A DNA stretch of 64,000 nucleotides from Pseudoalteromonas sp. N1230-9 (GTDB taxonomy: Bacteria > Pseudomonadota > Gammaproteobacteria > Enterobacterales > Alteromonadaceae). The notes below the pieces were generated by a model. The model had not been told where the DNA came from and did not search any database. It was given only the letters and a program-made list of their open reading frames with translations. The DNA is taken from positions 197,001-261,000 of the forward strand of contig NZ_CP090419.1 in NCBI RefSeq assembly GCF_032716425.1, in the 5' to 3' direction. Below, one piece after another: positions 40,673 to 50,884 of this stretch. The position numbers were made by a program, and so were the translations under genes. The first letter of the stretch is position 1. Each line of letters opens with the position of its first letter.

Positions 40673-41431
40673 ATGATATTAAATAACACTAGTACAAATA
40701 GAGTGACAGCTCTACGCGAAAAATTGAACCTTTCTCAACAAGAGTTTGCGGATAAAATAGGCATAACTCAAGGTGCTTTATCGCAATTAGAATCTGGCAA
40801 GTCGACCTTATCTCTCAGTACGATTACTAAAATCAGTCAAGTGTTTAATGTTGACTGTAATTGGCTTATTTTGGGAATAGAGGGGTATGATGATTCGCAT
40901 TTTCAGAGCTATCAAAAAGTTTTAGAGACTTCATTCATTCCACTTGTAAAGGAAGAGGCGCATGCTGGTTATATAGACCAATGCAATGATGAAGGTTACA
41001 TCAAAACTTTAGATGTCTATAAAATTCCAGGATTTGAAAATGGTAACTATCGACTCTTTGAAGTAGAAGGCGACAGCATGTTACCCACTATTCGCCCGAG
41101 AGAAACGGTTATCACTGAGCAAGTGAAAGACATTACACAGTTAGAAAACGGTTCTATATGTGTTGTTGTCACTAAGGATGGCATTGTTGCTAAGCGCCTG
41201 TTCCGTCATGACACAAACCCTGTCAGTTATTTATTTAAGAGTGATAACCCTGAATACAAAACATACTCTATTCAGGGAGATGATATTTTAGAGATCTGGC
41301 ATGTGAAGGCAAAGATAAGCTCAATAACTGATCAGGAATCATATATTCAAAATCAGCGTTTTCAGTCCATTGAAAATGAAATTAGACAACTAAAAGAGCA
41401 TATTAGTAGAGTTTTACCGCCACAAACGTAG
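40673..41431 (+). CDS. LexA/CI-like XRE regulator with S24 peptidase domain
   Basis: 252-residue transcription factor. The HTH spans about 10-65 (LREKLNLSQQEFADKIGITQGALSQLESGK). A S24 domain spans about 120-225, with nucleophile S135 in VEGDSMLPTI and base K174 in GIVAKRLF. An Ala-Gly pair at 98-99 (EEAHAGYID) is in the place where LexA and CI self-cleave. The HAGY style is one I associate with Bacteroidetes-type regulators. No phage genes are nearby. It lies between the receiver gene (divergent) and bphP (convergent), so local control of the light module is likely. ATG at 40673; the ribosome site is weak. Confidence 0.85.
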   Translation: MILNNTSTNRVTALREKLNLSQQEFADKIGITQGALSQLESGKSTLSLSTITKISQVFNVDCNWLILGIEGYDDSHFQSYQKVLETSFIPLVKEEAHAGYIDQCNDEGYIKTLDVYKIPGFENGNYRLFEVEGDSMLPTIRPRETVITEQVKDITQLENGSICVVVTKDGIVAKRLFRHDTNPVSYLFKSDNPEYKTYSIQGDDILEIWHVKAKISSITDQESYIQNQRFQSIENEIRQLKEHISRVLPPQT

Positions 41432-41439
41432 CGGTAAAA
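41412..41439. terminator. hairpin between convergent S24 regulator and bphP genes
   Basis: TTTTACCGC and GCGGTAAAA form a perfect 9-bp stem with a 10-base loop. It includes the stop codon of the S24 regulator. The ends are A/T-rich but lack a pure T run, so it may stop transcription in both directions only partly. Confidence 0.55.
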
Positions 41440-41441
41440 TA

Positions 41442-43784
41442 CTAAAGTTGAGTTAACTCTACTTCTCTTAGCGGCAAAGTAACGTAAAATTGCGCACCTT
41501 CATTGATACTCGCTTGTGCTGTAATTGAGCCATAGTGGCGTTCAACTATTTTCTTACAAATTGCTAAGCCTAGGCCTGTTCCTTCGTAGGCATGTTTAGA
41601 GTGAACCCGTTCAAAAAGGTTAAATATTCTGTCTTTAAACTCGCTATTGAAGCCGATTCCGTTATCAATGACAGCGATAACAATATGCTCGTCTGTTCGC
41701 TCAACTGACTTAATTTCTATAATGGGTGGTTGATTTGGATGGCTAAATTTAAGTGCATTGAGAATTAAGTTTTGAAACAAACGCTGGATTTGTCGTTTGT
41801 CGCCATAAATCTCACCCACCTCTTCGATGTGAAACACCGCTGACTTGTCAGCTATAATTAGCTCAAGATCATCAAGAATATCATCAAAAATATCTTGTGC
41901 TAAAAAGCGACGAAAATCTTCACCTTTTCGATTGATCCTAGAAAAGCTCAATACCCCTTTGATGAGTTTTTGCATTCTTTCAGCAGAGTCCATCATGCGT
42001 GAGATATACGACGCGTTTCTTTCTCCAATCTGCTCTTTAGAGTTTTGTAGACGATCGCCGAACATTTGAATTTTACGTAACGGCTCCTGTAAATCATGAG
42101 ATGCAACAAAAGCAAAACGTTCTAACTCTTTGTTAGACTCCTCCGCTTTTCGAAGTGCGATTTCAAGGTCGAGCTCGGCTTGTTGTCGGGTCAGTATTTC
42201 CGCTTTTAAAGCGACGGTTCGCTCATTCACTTTAGTTTCTAACACGTTGTTTAGCTTTTTAAGTCGCTCTGACTTTTCGATTACATGATTAATCAAATGA
42301 TTGCGAAACTTCAACGCGCAAGAGATTTCGTTGGCTTTCCAAGGAGTGCACTTATTGCGAACATTTTCTTGCCATAAACGGAACGAGCTGCGAGGCATCA
42401 GGCGGTGACTACCGTCATCAAGAAACTCAATTATTTTTTCGGGTTTCCCTCCCCAATTCTTTGTTTCAATGACCTCTTTACGGAACCACATAATGAATAG
42501 GTTTTCATTCGTAGAGATAGGCATAGCTAGTACGCCACTTGCTACATTAGCAAACTTATTAAAGTCAGCATGCTCATTAGATAAATGATGATTATGATAA
42601 AGTAACTCATCTTCTAGATGGTGTTCTTTTATCCATTCAAATAAATCATTAATATCATCGTTTGCGGGCACATCACCAAAACTTTCAATATCTTTTTCTA
42701 GTCGCCATGCAACGCCATCTGCGTTTAGCATGCTAAGCAGAGCAGGGGTCTGTTTGCGTAAACCATCAATAAAAAAGACCTCTTCAGACATATGCTCTGC
42801 TATTTCTGCACTGATTGAAGTGGCATTGGCCTCTTGAATTGCTTCAACTGACTGTGTTTTCAGTGAGATAATATAAGAAAGCATCAAGCCCATATATTGT
42901 GCAACTTGTCGTGCTTCAAATGGAACAACATGACTTGAATAATGGTGGCAAGCAATCAGTCCCCATAATTTACCAGCAATAATAATACTGATGGACATTG
43001 ATGCCTTAACCCCCATGTTGCGCAAGTATTGGCAATGGATAGGGGATACACTTCTTATTATACACGTGCTTAAATCTACCGGTTTATCTTGTGGGTAGAT
43101 AGGGGATACCTCAGCATCTACATCGGCAAGTAACCTAATAGGGTTACGCAAATATAAAGCGCGCGCTTGCTTTGGAATATCTGACTCGGGAAAGTGTTGG
43201 TGCAAAAATGAGTTTAACTCATCTTTTTTGGCTTCTGCCACGACCTGACCATTATATTCATGGTCAAACTGATAGAGCATCACGCGATCAAAGCCGGTTA
43301 AGTTGCGAACCTCTTTTACCGCCGTGTCGTATGATGAGCTTAGCTCTTTTGAATCCGCAATCAAATGAAGTGATTGTTTCATCAAATAATTCATAGGGTC
43401 GAAACTTGAGTGCTCTTTCTTTTTATTAAACTCAAGCTCAATAAGTAGGTATTCATCGTTACGAGAAATAGCGCCTTTAATCGAGGTATCGGGCGATATT
43501 CCTTTTATCTCAATATTAAGAGGATTAATTGCATGAAAGTCTTTTTCAGCTTTATTTTTCTCGATAATGTCGGCTGTATTTGCTGCAAACACATCACTGA
43601 TATGTGAGCCCAGTAAGCGCTCTTTTTGTGTGTTTAAAAGTGCTAAAATGTTTTCGCTGAAATAGCATACTTTGAGTGTTTGAGGGTCAACAACAAGCAA
43701 GTAGCCATGCGGTTGAATAGAGCCTGGAATATGAATGGGTTCTTTATGGCAATTATCTAATGAGACTTCAAACTTATTGCTCAA
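41442..43784 (-). CDS. bphP: bacteriophytochrome sensor histidine kinase
   Basis: Red/far-red photoreceptor kinase, 780 residues. N-terminal PAS holds the biliverdin-attaching C12 in LDNCHKEPIHIPGSIQPHG. The GAF domain (about 140-310) has PESDIP (D202), H250 in SPIHCQYLRNMGV and H280 in GLIACHH. The PHY domain (about 325-505) carries the tongue motif MPRSSFRLW. HisKA follows with H563 in ASHDLQEPL, then HATPase motifs NLILNALKFS, DNGIGFN and GTGLGLAICKK. All residues needed for chromophore binding and kinase action are present. The start is TTG at 43784 with GGAG upstream, overlapping the bphO stop (TTGA). Confidence 0.95.
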   Translation of the reverse strand: MSNKFEVSLDNCHKEPIHIPGSIQPHGYLLVVDPQTLKVCYFSENILALLNTQKERLLGSHISDVFAANTADIIEKNKAEKDFHAINPLNIEIKGISPDTSIKGAISRNDEYLLIELEFNKKKEHSSFDPMNYLMKQSLHLIADSKELSSSYDTAVKEVRNLTGFDRVMLYQFDHEYNGQVVAEAKKDELNSFLHQHFPESDIPKQARALYLRNPIRLLADVDAEVSPIYPQDKPVDLSTCIIRSVSPIHCQYLRNMGVKASMSISIIIAGKLWGLIACHHYSSHVVPFEARQVAQYMGLMLSYIISLKTQSVEAIQEANATSISAEIAEHMSEEVFFIDGLRKQTPALLSMLNADGVAWRLEKDIESFGDVPANDDINDLFEWIKEHHLEDELLYHNHHLSNEHADFNKFANVASGVLAMPISTNENLFIMWFRKEVIETKNWGGKPEKIIEFLDDGSHRLMPRSSFRLWQENVRNKCTPWKANEISCALKFRNHLINHVIEKSERLKKLNNVLETKVNERTVALKAEILTRQQAELDLEIALRKAEESNKELERFAFVASHDLQEPLRKIQMFGDRLQNSKEQIGERNASYISRMMDSAERMQKLIKGVLSFSRINRKGEDFRRFLAQDIFDDILDDLELIIADKSAVFHIEEVGEIYGDKRQIQRLFQNLILNALKFSHPNQPPIIEIKSVERTDEHIVIAVIDNGIGFNSEFKDRIFNLFERVHSKHAYEGTGLGLAICKKIVERHYGSITAQASINEGAQFYVTLPLREVELTQL

Positions 43785-44416
43785 TTTATATCTCCAAGTG
43801 ATTGAGAGATTACGCTAAATGCGGTGTTCGCTCCCAATAAAATATCATCAGCCGAATTTGGATTATGGTTATGATACTGTTTTAGTGCTTGTATATATTG
43901 AGCCCACTTTTCACCCCTGAGATCGCCATAACTATAAAAAAAGCGGATCCCTTCAAGCTCATTTATCCAACTGTGCTTTTTAAGCGCTTTAAATATGTGA
44001 CCTCCACCCATAGTGGCACCCTCCATTACATACATCATTCCAAATGCTTGTGATACGTTATGGATATTATTTAGATCAACGTGCTTGTTTGAATTAGCAG
44101 GTGGGGCTTTTTGGGATGCCTGTAAATAAGCAATATCTTGCTTTAACCATTCAAGCTTACTGCGGCCAACAAGCAGTTGCTGGGTGGCACCATAAGCTGA
44201 TACAGAGTGCTCCATTATTGAATAGCTATTACGCATCGCGATTAAAATGTTTAAATACGATTGCTGCGTCATATTTTTATCGAACAATACCGCACCGAGT
44301 TGTTTTTCTACGCGAGAATGAAGCGGGTCGGTACTCTTTTTTATAAAAGTATGAATGTTACTTTGACTGCTATCCTTAGTATTTATATCGGTGGCGTGTA
44401 ATACAGCTGAATCCAT
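43781..44416 (-). CDS. bphO: biliverdin-producing heme oxygenase (BphO)
   Basis: Opens heme to biliverdin, iron and CO, giving the chromophore for the phytochrome. 211 residues. The axial heme ligand is H33 in DPLHSRVEKQLG. The distal helix shows GMMYVMEGATMGGGHIFKAL, the BphO form of the Gly-rich kink. The gene overlaps the bphP start by four bases, so enzyme and photoreceptor are translated from one message. ATG at 44416 follows AGGATAA. The promoter region (to 44649) has a sequence shared with the receiver/regulator promoter. Confidence 0.93.
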   Translation of the reverse strand: MDSAVLHATDINTKDSSQSNIHTFIKKSTDPLHSRVEKQLGAVLFDKNMTQQSYLNILIAMRNSYSIMEHSVSAYGATQQLLVGRSKLEWLKQDIAYLQASQKAPPANSNKHVDLNNIHNVSQAFGMMYVMEGATMGGGHIFKALKKHSWINELEGIRFFYSYGDLRGEKWAQYIQALKQYHNHNPNSADDILLGANTAFSVISQSLGDIN

Positions 44417-44461
44417 TATTATCCTGAAGGCTTTTTAGTGCATGTGTGACGTACTTTGACC

Positions 44462-44474
44462 AGTATATACTTAG
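44462..44474. promoter_or_regulatory. shared motif upstream of bphO
   Basis: AGTATATACTTAG, about 46 bases before the bphO ATG. The first 11 bases are identical to 40595-40605 near the S24 regulator gene. A CAAGTATG follows, similar to the CAAGTG following the other copy. Confidence 0.5.
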
Positions 44475-44595
44475 GTACAAGTATGTAAAATAGAAATTTA
44501 AGACTTTAGTAGGTGAGTGATAACTAAACTGTGTTTTTTAAATAACTTATTCCGCTAGTAAGTAACTATTTACTTTTAAACGATAAATCAAAAGC

Positions 44596-44620
44596 AAAAA
44601 CCCAGCCGAAGCTGGGTTTT
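44596..44620 (-). terminator. groL terminator
   Basis: A 10-bp stem AAAACCCAGC/GCTGGGTTTT with loop CGAA and T run on the minus strand, 30 bases after groL. Confidence 0.92.
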
Positions 44621-44649
44621 AAAGCAAAGAGCTTAGGAAGAGATGTTTA

Positions 44650-46347
<1,698 letters not shown>

Positions 46348-46635
46348 TTAGCCTACAATGCCTAGAATGTTGTCTTCACGCATGATCAGGTACTCTTGAC
46401 CTTCGATCTTTTCAGTTTTTTCAACGTATGAGCCGAATAGCACTGTGTCACCAGCTTTTACTTCTAGAGCTCTTACTTCACCGTTGTCTAAAATACGGCC
46501 ATTACCAACAGCGATTACTTCTCCGCGCGTTGATTTTTCAGCTGCAGAGCCAGTTAATACAATACCGCCAGCAGACTTAGTTTCTTCTTCTAGACGCTTA
46601 ACGATGACGCGATCATGTAAAGGGCGAATGTTCAT
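46348..46635 (-). CDS. groS: co-chaperonin GroES
   Basis: 95-residue heptameric lid for Gro[20 protein letters not shown], the mobile loop [18 protein letters not shown] and [31 protein letters not shown] are complete. ATG at 46635 has AGGAGA upstream. First gene of the chaperonin operon. Confidence 0.99.
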   Translation of the reverse strand: MNIRPLHDRVIVKRLEEETKSAGGIVLTGSAAEKSTRGEVIAVGNGRILDNGEVRALEVKAGDTVLFGSYVEKTEKIEGQEYLIMREDNILGIVG

Positions 46636-46730
46636 TTATTTAGTTCTCCTAACAGTTTCTGAACAGTACAGAAAAAATCGTGTGTTTTGCATGGGAGGTT
46701 GAGCCACCCGATGCATTTCATTGCCTTCAA

Positions 46731-46758
46731 TAATGGGGGTGGCTTAAAAAAATCCAAG
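46731..46758 (-). promoter_or_regulatory. sigma-32-type promoter of groSL
   Basis: On the minus strand CTTGGAT-N13-CCCCATTA closely fits the heat-shock consensus CTTGAAA-N(11-16)-CCCCATNT. The predicted transcript start is near 46724, about 90 bases before the groS ATG. An inverted repeat AGCCACCC/GGGTGGCT (46702-46709 and 46737-46744) brackets the -10 and start site. Confidence 0.7.
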
Positions 46759-46776
46759 TATAAAAATTAAAAAATT

Positions 46777-47253
46777 TTAATCTTTTCTTTCATACTCACC
46801 ATCAATTGTTGTTGGTTGGTGAGTGGGCTCTTCATGTTGTGGGGTTTTGCTATGGTATTGAAAGTGAGCAGAGCTGTGATTTGCTTGTGAACTCATACGC
46901 ACCGTTGCTTGACTAGCAAGGCTTGCAGCAAGCTTGTTACGAATCGCAGGTGTTAGCAATAAAAAGCCAAAAACATCAGTCATAATGCCTGGTGTAACGA
47001 GTAAAACACCGGCAATAATCACACATAACCCTGTAAATAACTCTTTTGCTGGCATTTGCCCTTGTGCCATCTGTAATTGCACGCTTTGAATGGCGCCTAT
47101 ACCTTGTTGCTTCACTAATTTCGCGCCAACTATGGCGGTCACAATTACAAGTGCTATGGTGGCAAAGCCGCCGATCACTTCACTCACTTGGATGAGTAAA
47201 GCAATCTCCACGATGGGTACTAAAATAAATAATAAAAACAAAAATCTAAACAT
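46777..47253 (-). CDS. fxsA: FxsA-family inner membrane protein
   Basis: About 158 residues from the ATG at 47253; a GTG seven codons upstream is less likely. Starts MFRFLFLLFILVPIVEIALLI, the typical FxsA first helix with an internal Glu, then two more membrane stretches (about 22-40 and 70-105, AKELFTGLCVIIAGVLLVTPGIMTD). The C-terminal 45 residues are polar. In E. coli, FxsA overproduction relieves F-plasmid exclusion of phage T7; the normal role is unclear. Located upstream of groSL on the same strand. Confidence 0.9.
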   Translation of the reverse strand: MFRFLFLLFILVPIVEIALLIQVSEVIGGFATIALVIVTAIVGAKLVKQQGIGAIQSVQLQMAQGQMPAKELFTGLCVIIAGVLLVTPGIMTDVFGFLLLTPAIRNKLAASLASQATVRMSSQANHSSAHFQYHSKTPQHEEPTHQPTTIDGEYERKD

Positions 47254-47412
47254 AACACTCTCTAAAAATGCCACTCTTACGAGTCAATGAAATATAAATA
47301 AGGGTGAACAGGTCTTTTTTCAAGGTGGAACCATGGATCACTGTCGCCGCTACACATTGTATCCGCTATCGGCTACTATGGTGCGACTCAAGTAATCAAA
47401 TAAAGGTTCCTT

Positions 47413-47733
47413 ATGACAACGCATTTTCGACTTATTTTTACGACCTGCGCAAATGAAGCAGAGGCTCGTCAGTTAGCACAACATTTAGTGAAAGAGAAAC
47501 TAGCTGCGTGTGTGAACATTTTGCCAACTGTTGAGTCCATTTACATGTGGGAAGGTGAGGTAACGAGTGAAACAGAAAGCAAGTTACTGATTAAAACTAA
47601 GTCAGAGAAAATGAATGAGGTGATCCAAACTATCAAGAAGTTGCATAGTTATGAGATACCTGAAATTCAGGTCGTTGATGTTGCTACAGGCAATTTAGCC
47701 TATTTTAATTGGATGGATGAGGTACTCAGTTAA
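47413..47733 (+). CDS. cutA: divalent-cation tolerance protein CutA
   Basis: 106-residue trimeric cytoplasmic protein named for copper tolerance; its actual role is unsettled. ACVNILPTVESIYMWEGEVTSETESKLLIKTK and LHSYEIPEIQVVDVATGNLAYFNWM are the family core. Its stop overlaps the dsbD start by one base (TAATG), the common cutA-dsbD pairing. ATG at 47413 after AAAGG. Confidence 0.96.
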   Translation: MTTHFRLIFTTCANEAEARQLAQHLVKEKLAACVNILPTVESIYMWEGEVTSETESKLLIKTKSEKMNEVIQTIKKLHSYEIPEIQVVDVATGNLAYFNWMDEVLS

Positions 47734-49562
47734 TGCGATCGTTCTTTTTATTACTCTGTGCGCTATGGCTAATGCCAGCCAGTGCAAGTAATAGCAACTT
47801 ACTTGGAAACTTATTACAGCAACCCGCTGAGCAAACCTTTTTACCCGTTGATCAAGCATTTGTTTTTGACTTTGATCAGCAGGGCAAAACGTTATTTATT
47901 GGTTGGGATATTGCGCCAGATTACTATTTGTATAAAAAGAAAATTGAAATTATTGCAAAAGGTGCTGACATTGAAACGCCTGATCTGGGTGAGGGAGTCA
48001 TCATCGAAGATGAGTTTTTTGGAAAGACTGAGGTATTTTTTAATTCTCTCAGTATTATCAATAAAGTCAGTAATGTTACTGAGGGAGCGGTTGTAAAAGT
48101 ACGTTTTCAGGGCTGCGCTGAAGCGGGGCTCTGTTATCCGCCAGAAGTGCGTACTATCCCTTTATCTGTGATTGCTGGTGAGCAAGTTTCTGACAATGCG
48201 TCAACGGGTAACGCCTTGGCTGCATTAGGTGTAAATGCTGAGTCAGCTACTGTAAACCAAACGACTATTGATGAGAGCGCCAAGCCAGCTCAAGAGCAAT
48301 CTTATACTGATAAATTGGCATCACAAGGACTACTTACCAATCTAGTTATTTTCTTTTTAGTGGGTATTGGCCTTGCGTTTACACCTTGTGTATTTCCGAT
48401 GTTCCCTATTTTGTCTAGCTTGATCGCGGGTCAACAAAACCTATCAACCAAAAAGGCGTTTTCGTTGTCGTTTGTTTATGTGCAAGGCATGGCCGTCACA
48501 TACGCTGCATTAGGGTTAGTGGTTGCGTCACTGGGTGGCCAAGTGCAAGGGTATTTACAGCATCCGACAGTGCTTATTAGTTTTAGTATTTTATTTGTGC
48601 TTTTAGCAATGTCGATGTTTGGTTGGTACGAAATTAAGCTGCCAAGTGGCATGATGAATAAGCTCACTCAGGTAAGCAACCAGCAAAAAGGCGGTAACTA
48701 TGTGGGCGTCTTTATGATGGGAGTTTTATCTGGCTTGATAGCCTCACCGTGTACAACAGCACCGCTATCGGCAGCGCTTTTATATGTAGCGCAAAGCGGT
48801 GACTATCTAGTGGGTGGTTTAACCTTGTATGTGCTGAGTTTAGGCATGGGCATACCCTTGTTATTGTTAGGTACATCAGGCGGTAAGCTATTACCCAAAG
48901 CGGGTGGTTGGATGGAGCAAGTAAAAACCCTGTTTGGTTTTATCATGCTCGTTGTGCCGCTTATTCTGCTAGAGCGTATTGTTGATATTGACATTATTTG
49001 GTTAATGGCGGGTTTATTAGCACTTGCAACAGCGCTTTATTTACACCATTGGCAAAGTGGGCAATCACAAGGCAAGTTAAAAACTGCATTATGGTTTGCT
49101 GCAACTTTATTAGTTGTTACTGGTGCGAGTTTAACAAAAAATTATTTTTGGCCCAGCCAAACTTCTGTAGTTGGAGCATCAGCGCAAACACATGGCTTTA
49201 AACAAGTTGCTAATTTAACTGAATTGAAAGAAGAGATTGTTCAGGCAAGTAGCGAAGGGCGTTTAGTGATGGTCGACTTATATGCCGACTGGTGTGTCGC
49301 GTGTAAAGAGTTTGAACATTACACTTTTCCAGATACAGCTGTACAAAGCGAGTTTGCACATTTTGAACTGATCCAAGTTGATTTAACTGAAAGTGACGCT
49401 AAAACCATCGAGCTGATGGAAGAGTACACCGTATTTGGTTTACCGAGTATTTTATTCTTCGACACACAAGGTAATGAGTTAGTTGAGCAACGCGTTACAG
49501 GTTTTTTAAATGCCAAAGATTTTGCTGAGCATTTAGCAAAAGTACGAAAAACAGCAAAATAA
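47733..49562 (+). CDS. dsbD: thiol:disulfide interchange protein DsbD
   Basis: Carries electrons from cytoplasmic thioredoxin across the inner membrane to periplasmic DsbC/DsbG and cytochrome maturation. 609 residues in the three standard parts. A signal peptide is followed by the n domain (about 20-150, Cys pair in GCAEAGLCYPPE). An eight-helix t domain spans about 190-470, with Cys in FTPCVFPMFP and ASPCTTAPL. The c domain, thioredoxin-like, has YADWCVACKEFE near residue 518. It is coupled to cutA and ends at a terminator. Confidence 0.96.
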   Translation: MRSFFLLLCALWLMPASASNSNLLGNLLQQPAEQTFLPVDQAFVFDFDQQGKTLFIGWDIAPDYYLYKKKIEIIAKGADIETPDLGEGVIIEDEFFGKTEVFFNSLSIINKVSNVTEGAVVKVRFQGCAEAGLCYPPEVRTIPLSVIAGEQVSDNASTGNALAALGVNAESATVNQTTIDESAKPAQEQSYTDKLASQGLLTNLVIFFLVGIGLAFTPCVFPMFPILSSLIAGQQNLSTKKAFSLSFVYVQGMAVTYAALGLVVASLGGQVQGYLQHPTVLISFSILFVLLAMSMFGWYEIKLPSGMMNKLTQVSNQQKGGNYVGVFMMGVLSGLIASPCTTAPLSAALLYVAQSGDYLVGGLTLYVLSLGMGIPLLLLGTSGGKLLPKAGGWMEQVKTLFGFIMLVVPLILLERIVDIDIIWLMAGLLALATALYLHHWQSGQSQGKLKTALWFAATLLVVTGASLTKNYFWPSQTSVVGASAQTHGFKQVANLTELKEEIVQASSEGRLVMVDLYADWCVACKEFEHYTFPDTAVQSEFAHFELIQVDLTESDAKTIELMEEYTVFGLPSILFFDTQGNELVEQRVTGFLNAKDFAEHLAKVRKTAK

Positions 49563-49585
49563 GCGTAACTTTGCAGCGAAATCTT

Positions 49586-49620
49586 AAAACGCTACTCACT
49601 CGAGTGGCGTTTTCGTTTTT
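49586..49620 (+). terminator. dsbD terminator
   Basis: AAAACGCTACTC pairs with GAGTGGCGTTTT (one G-T pair) around a 4-base loop, with trailing T bases. Confidence 0.88.
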
Positions 49621-49637
49621 TATACCACTTTCAATTT

Positions 49638-49668
49638 GCAAATCTAATACATTAGGTTTGCTTTTTTT
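49638..49668 (+). repeat. second hairpin with T run after dsbD
   Basis: GCAAATCTAAT and ATTAGGTTTGC pair over 11 positions (one wobble) around a 2-base loop and are followed by seven T. It may be a back-up terminator or a dispersed palindromic element. Confidence 0.6.
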
Positions 49669-49912
49669 GAGGATAACTAGTTTTGTTTAGACTCAAAGCG
49701 TTTTCCTAATGAAGTTGTGTGCCTTGCTATACCTGCTCTTCACTTATTTGGATAGTGATTAGACCAGTATTTTGCTGCTATTTACGTCGAAATATCTATA
49801 ATAGGTGGTTAACGTGAGAAATAGTTGCTATTTTTCATTTGAGCCCTTAAGTTAAGGAAGGGTTTAGAGTGAATATAGTTAAACTAGTTACTTAAAGGAT
49901 ATATCGCGTATT

Positions 49913-50365
49913 ATGGCTGCAAAATTAAAGCTTTTAGTTATAAATGGGCCTAATTTAAACATGCTTGGCAAGCGAGAGCCTGAAAAGTACGGCACACAGT
50001 CTCTTGACGAGATTATGGCTGAACTTAGCAAGGTTGCTGTTGGTCACAATGTTGATTTGGCACATTTTCAAAGCAATAGTGAAGCCGCGCTCATTGAGCG
50101 TATTCACCAAGCTTGGCAAGCGGTTGATGCAATTATTATCAATCCTGCAGCCTATACGCATACCAGCGTCGCATTGCGAGATGCATTATTGAGTATAGAC
50201 GTTCCCTTTTACGAGGTGCATTTAAGTAATGTACATGCTCGAGAAGCATTTCGTCATCATTCGTATTTTTCGGATGTAGCACAAGGCGTTGTAATCGGAT
50301 TAGGTGCAATGGGTTATAAAGTAGCGTTGGAAGCTGCTGTTAACCGATTGCAAAACACACAATAA
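49913..50365 (+). CDS. aroQ: 3-dehydroquinate dehydratase, type II
   Basis: Third step of the shikimate pathway. 150-residue flavodoxin-like dodecamer subunit. [17 protein letters not shown] holds the catalytic Tyr (about residue 26), [16 protein letters not shown] and NPAAYTHTS the substrate site, and [18 protein letters not shown] the His and Arg. Followed 31 bases later by accB, a common arrangement. ATG at 49913. Confidence 0.97.
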   Translation: MAAKLKLLVINGPNLNMLGKREPEKYGTQSLDEIMAELSKVAVGHNVDLAHFQSNSEAALIERIHQAWQAVDAIIINPAAYTHTSVALRDALLSIDVPFYEVHLSNVHAREAFRHHSYFSDVAQGVVIGLGAMGYKVALEAAVNRLQNTQ

Positions 50366-50396
50366 TTTTTAAATAAACTAACAGGCGGGTCGTTCA

Positions 50397-50861
50397 ATGG
50401 ATATTCGCAAGATCAAAAAACTTATCGAATTAGTAGAAGAATCTGGTATTGCTGAATTAGAAATCACTGAAGGTGAAGAGTCAGTACGCATCAATCGTAA
50501 CAATATGTCTGCAGCACCTGCAATGCAGTATGCACCACAACAGTTTGCAGCACCTGCGCCAGCAGCGGCACCAGCTCCAGTAGCAGAGGCACCAGCAGCA
50601 GAAGCGGCTGCTCCAGCTGCACCGACTGGCCACCAAGTTAAATCACCTATGGTAGGTTCATTCTACTCAGCAGCTTCTCCTGAAGCAGCACCTTATGTAG
50701 AGGTAGGTTCTAAAGTAAATGTTGGCGATACGTTATGTATCGTTGAAGCAATGAAGATGATGAACCAAATCGAATCTGATAAAGCAGGCACAGTAAAAGC
50801 TATTTTAGTTGAAAATGGCGAGCCGGTAGAATTCGATCAACCTTTATTCATCATTGAATAA
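50397..50861 (+). CDS. accB: biotin carboxyl carrier protein of acetyl-CoA carboxylase
   Basis: Carries CO2 on biotin between AccC and AccAD for fatty acid synthesis. 154 residues. The helical N-terminus ([21 protein letters not shown]) leads to an Ala/Pro-rich flexible linker (about 40-78) and a C-terminal biotinyl domain with the modified Lys in EAMKMMNQ. A protruding thumb ([14 protein letters not shown]) is typical of AccB. It is ahead of accC, transcribed with it. Confidence 0.97.
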   Translation: MDIRKIKKLIELVEESGIAELEITEGEESVRINRNNMSAAPAMQYAPQQFAAPAPAAAPAPVAEAPAAEAAAPAAPTGHQVKSPMVGSFYSAASPEAAPYVEVGSKVNVGDTLCIVEAMKMMNQIESDKAGTVKAILVENGEPVEFDQPLFIIE

Positions 50862-50884
50862 TAGTGCAACAAAAGGCCAACTCT

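Larger units (their letters stand above)
49563..49912 (+). other. intergenic region dsbD-aroQ
   Basis: 350 bases with no gene. It contains the dsbD terminator (49586-49620) and a second hairpin with its own T run (49638-49668). The remaining AT-rich DNA presumably includes the aroQ-accBC promoter, though no single -35/-10 pair stood out. Confidence 0.6.

Noticed and set aside
40673..41431. S24 regulator as a sign of a prophage
   Set aside because: No integrase, structural, lysis or attachment-site sequence lies on either side; neighbours are light-sensing and core genes.
49563..49912. tRNA or small RNA gene in the dsbD-aroQ gap
   Set aside because: No cloverleaf arms, TTCRA T-loop or CCA end; the hairpins are explained as terminators.
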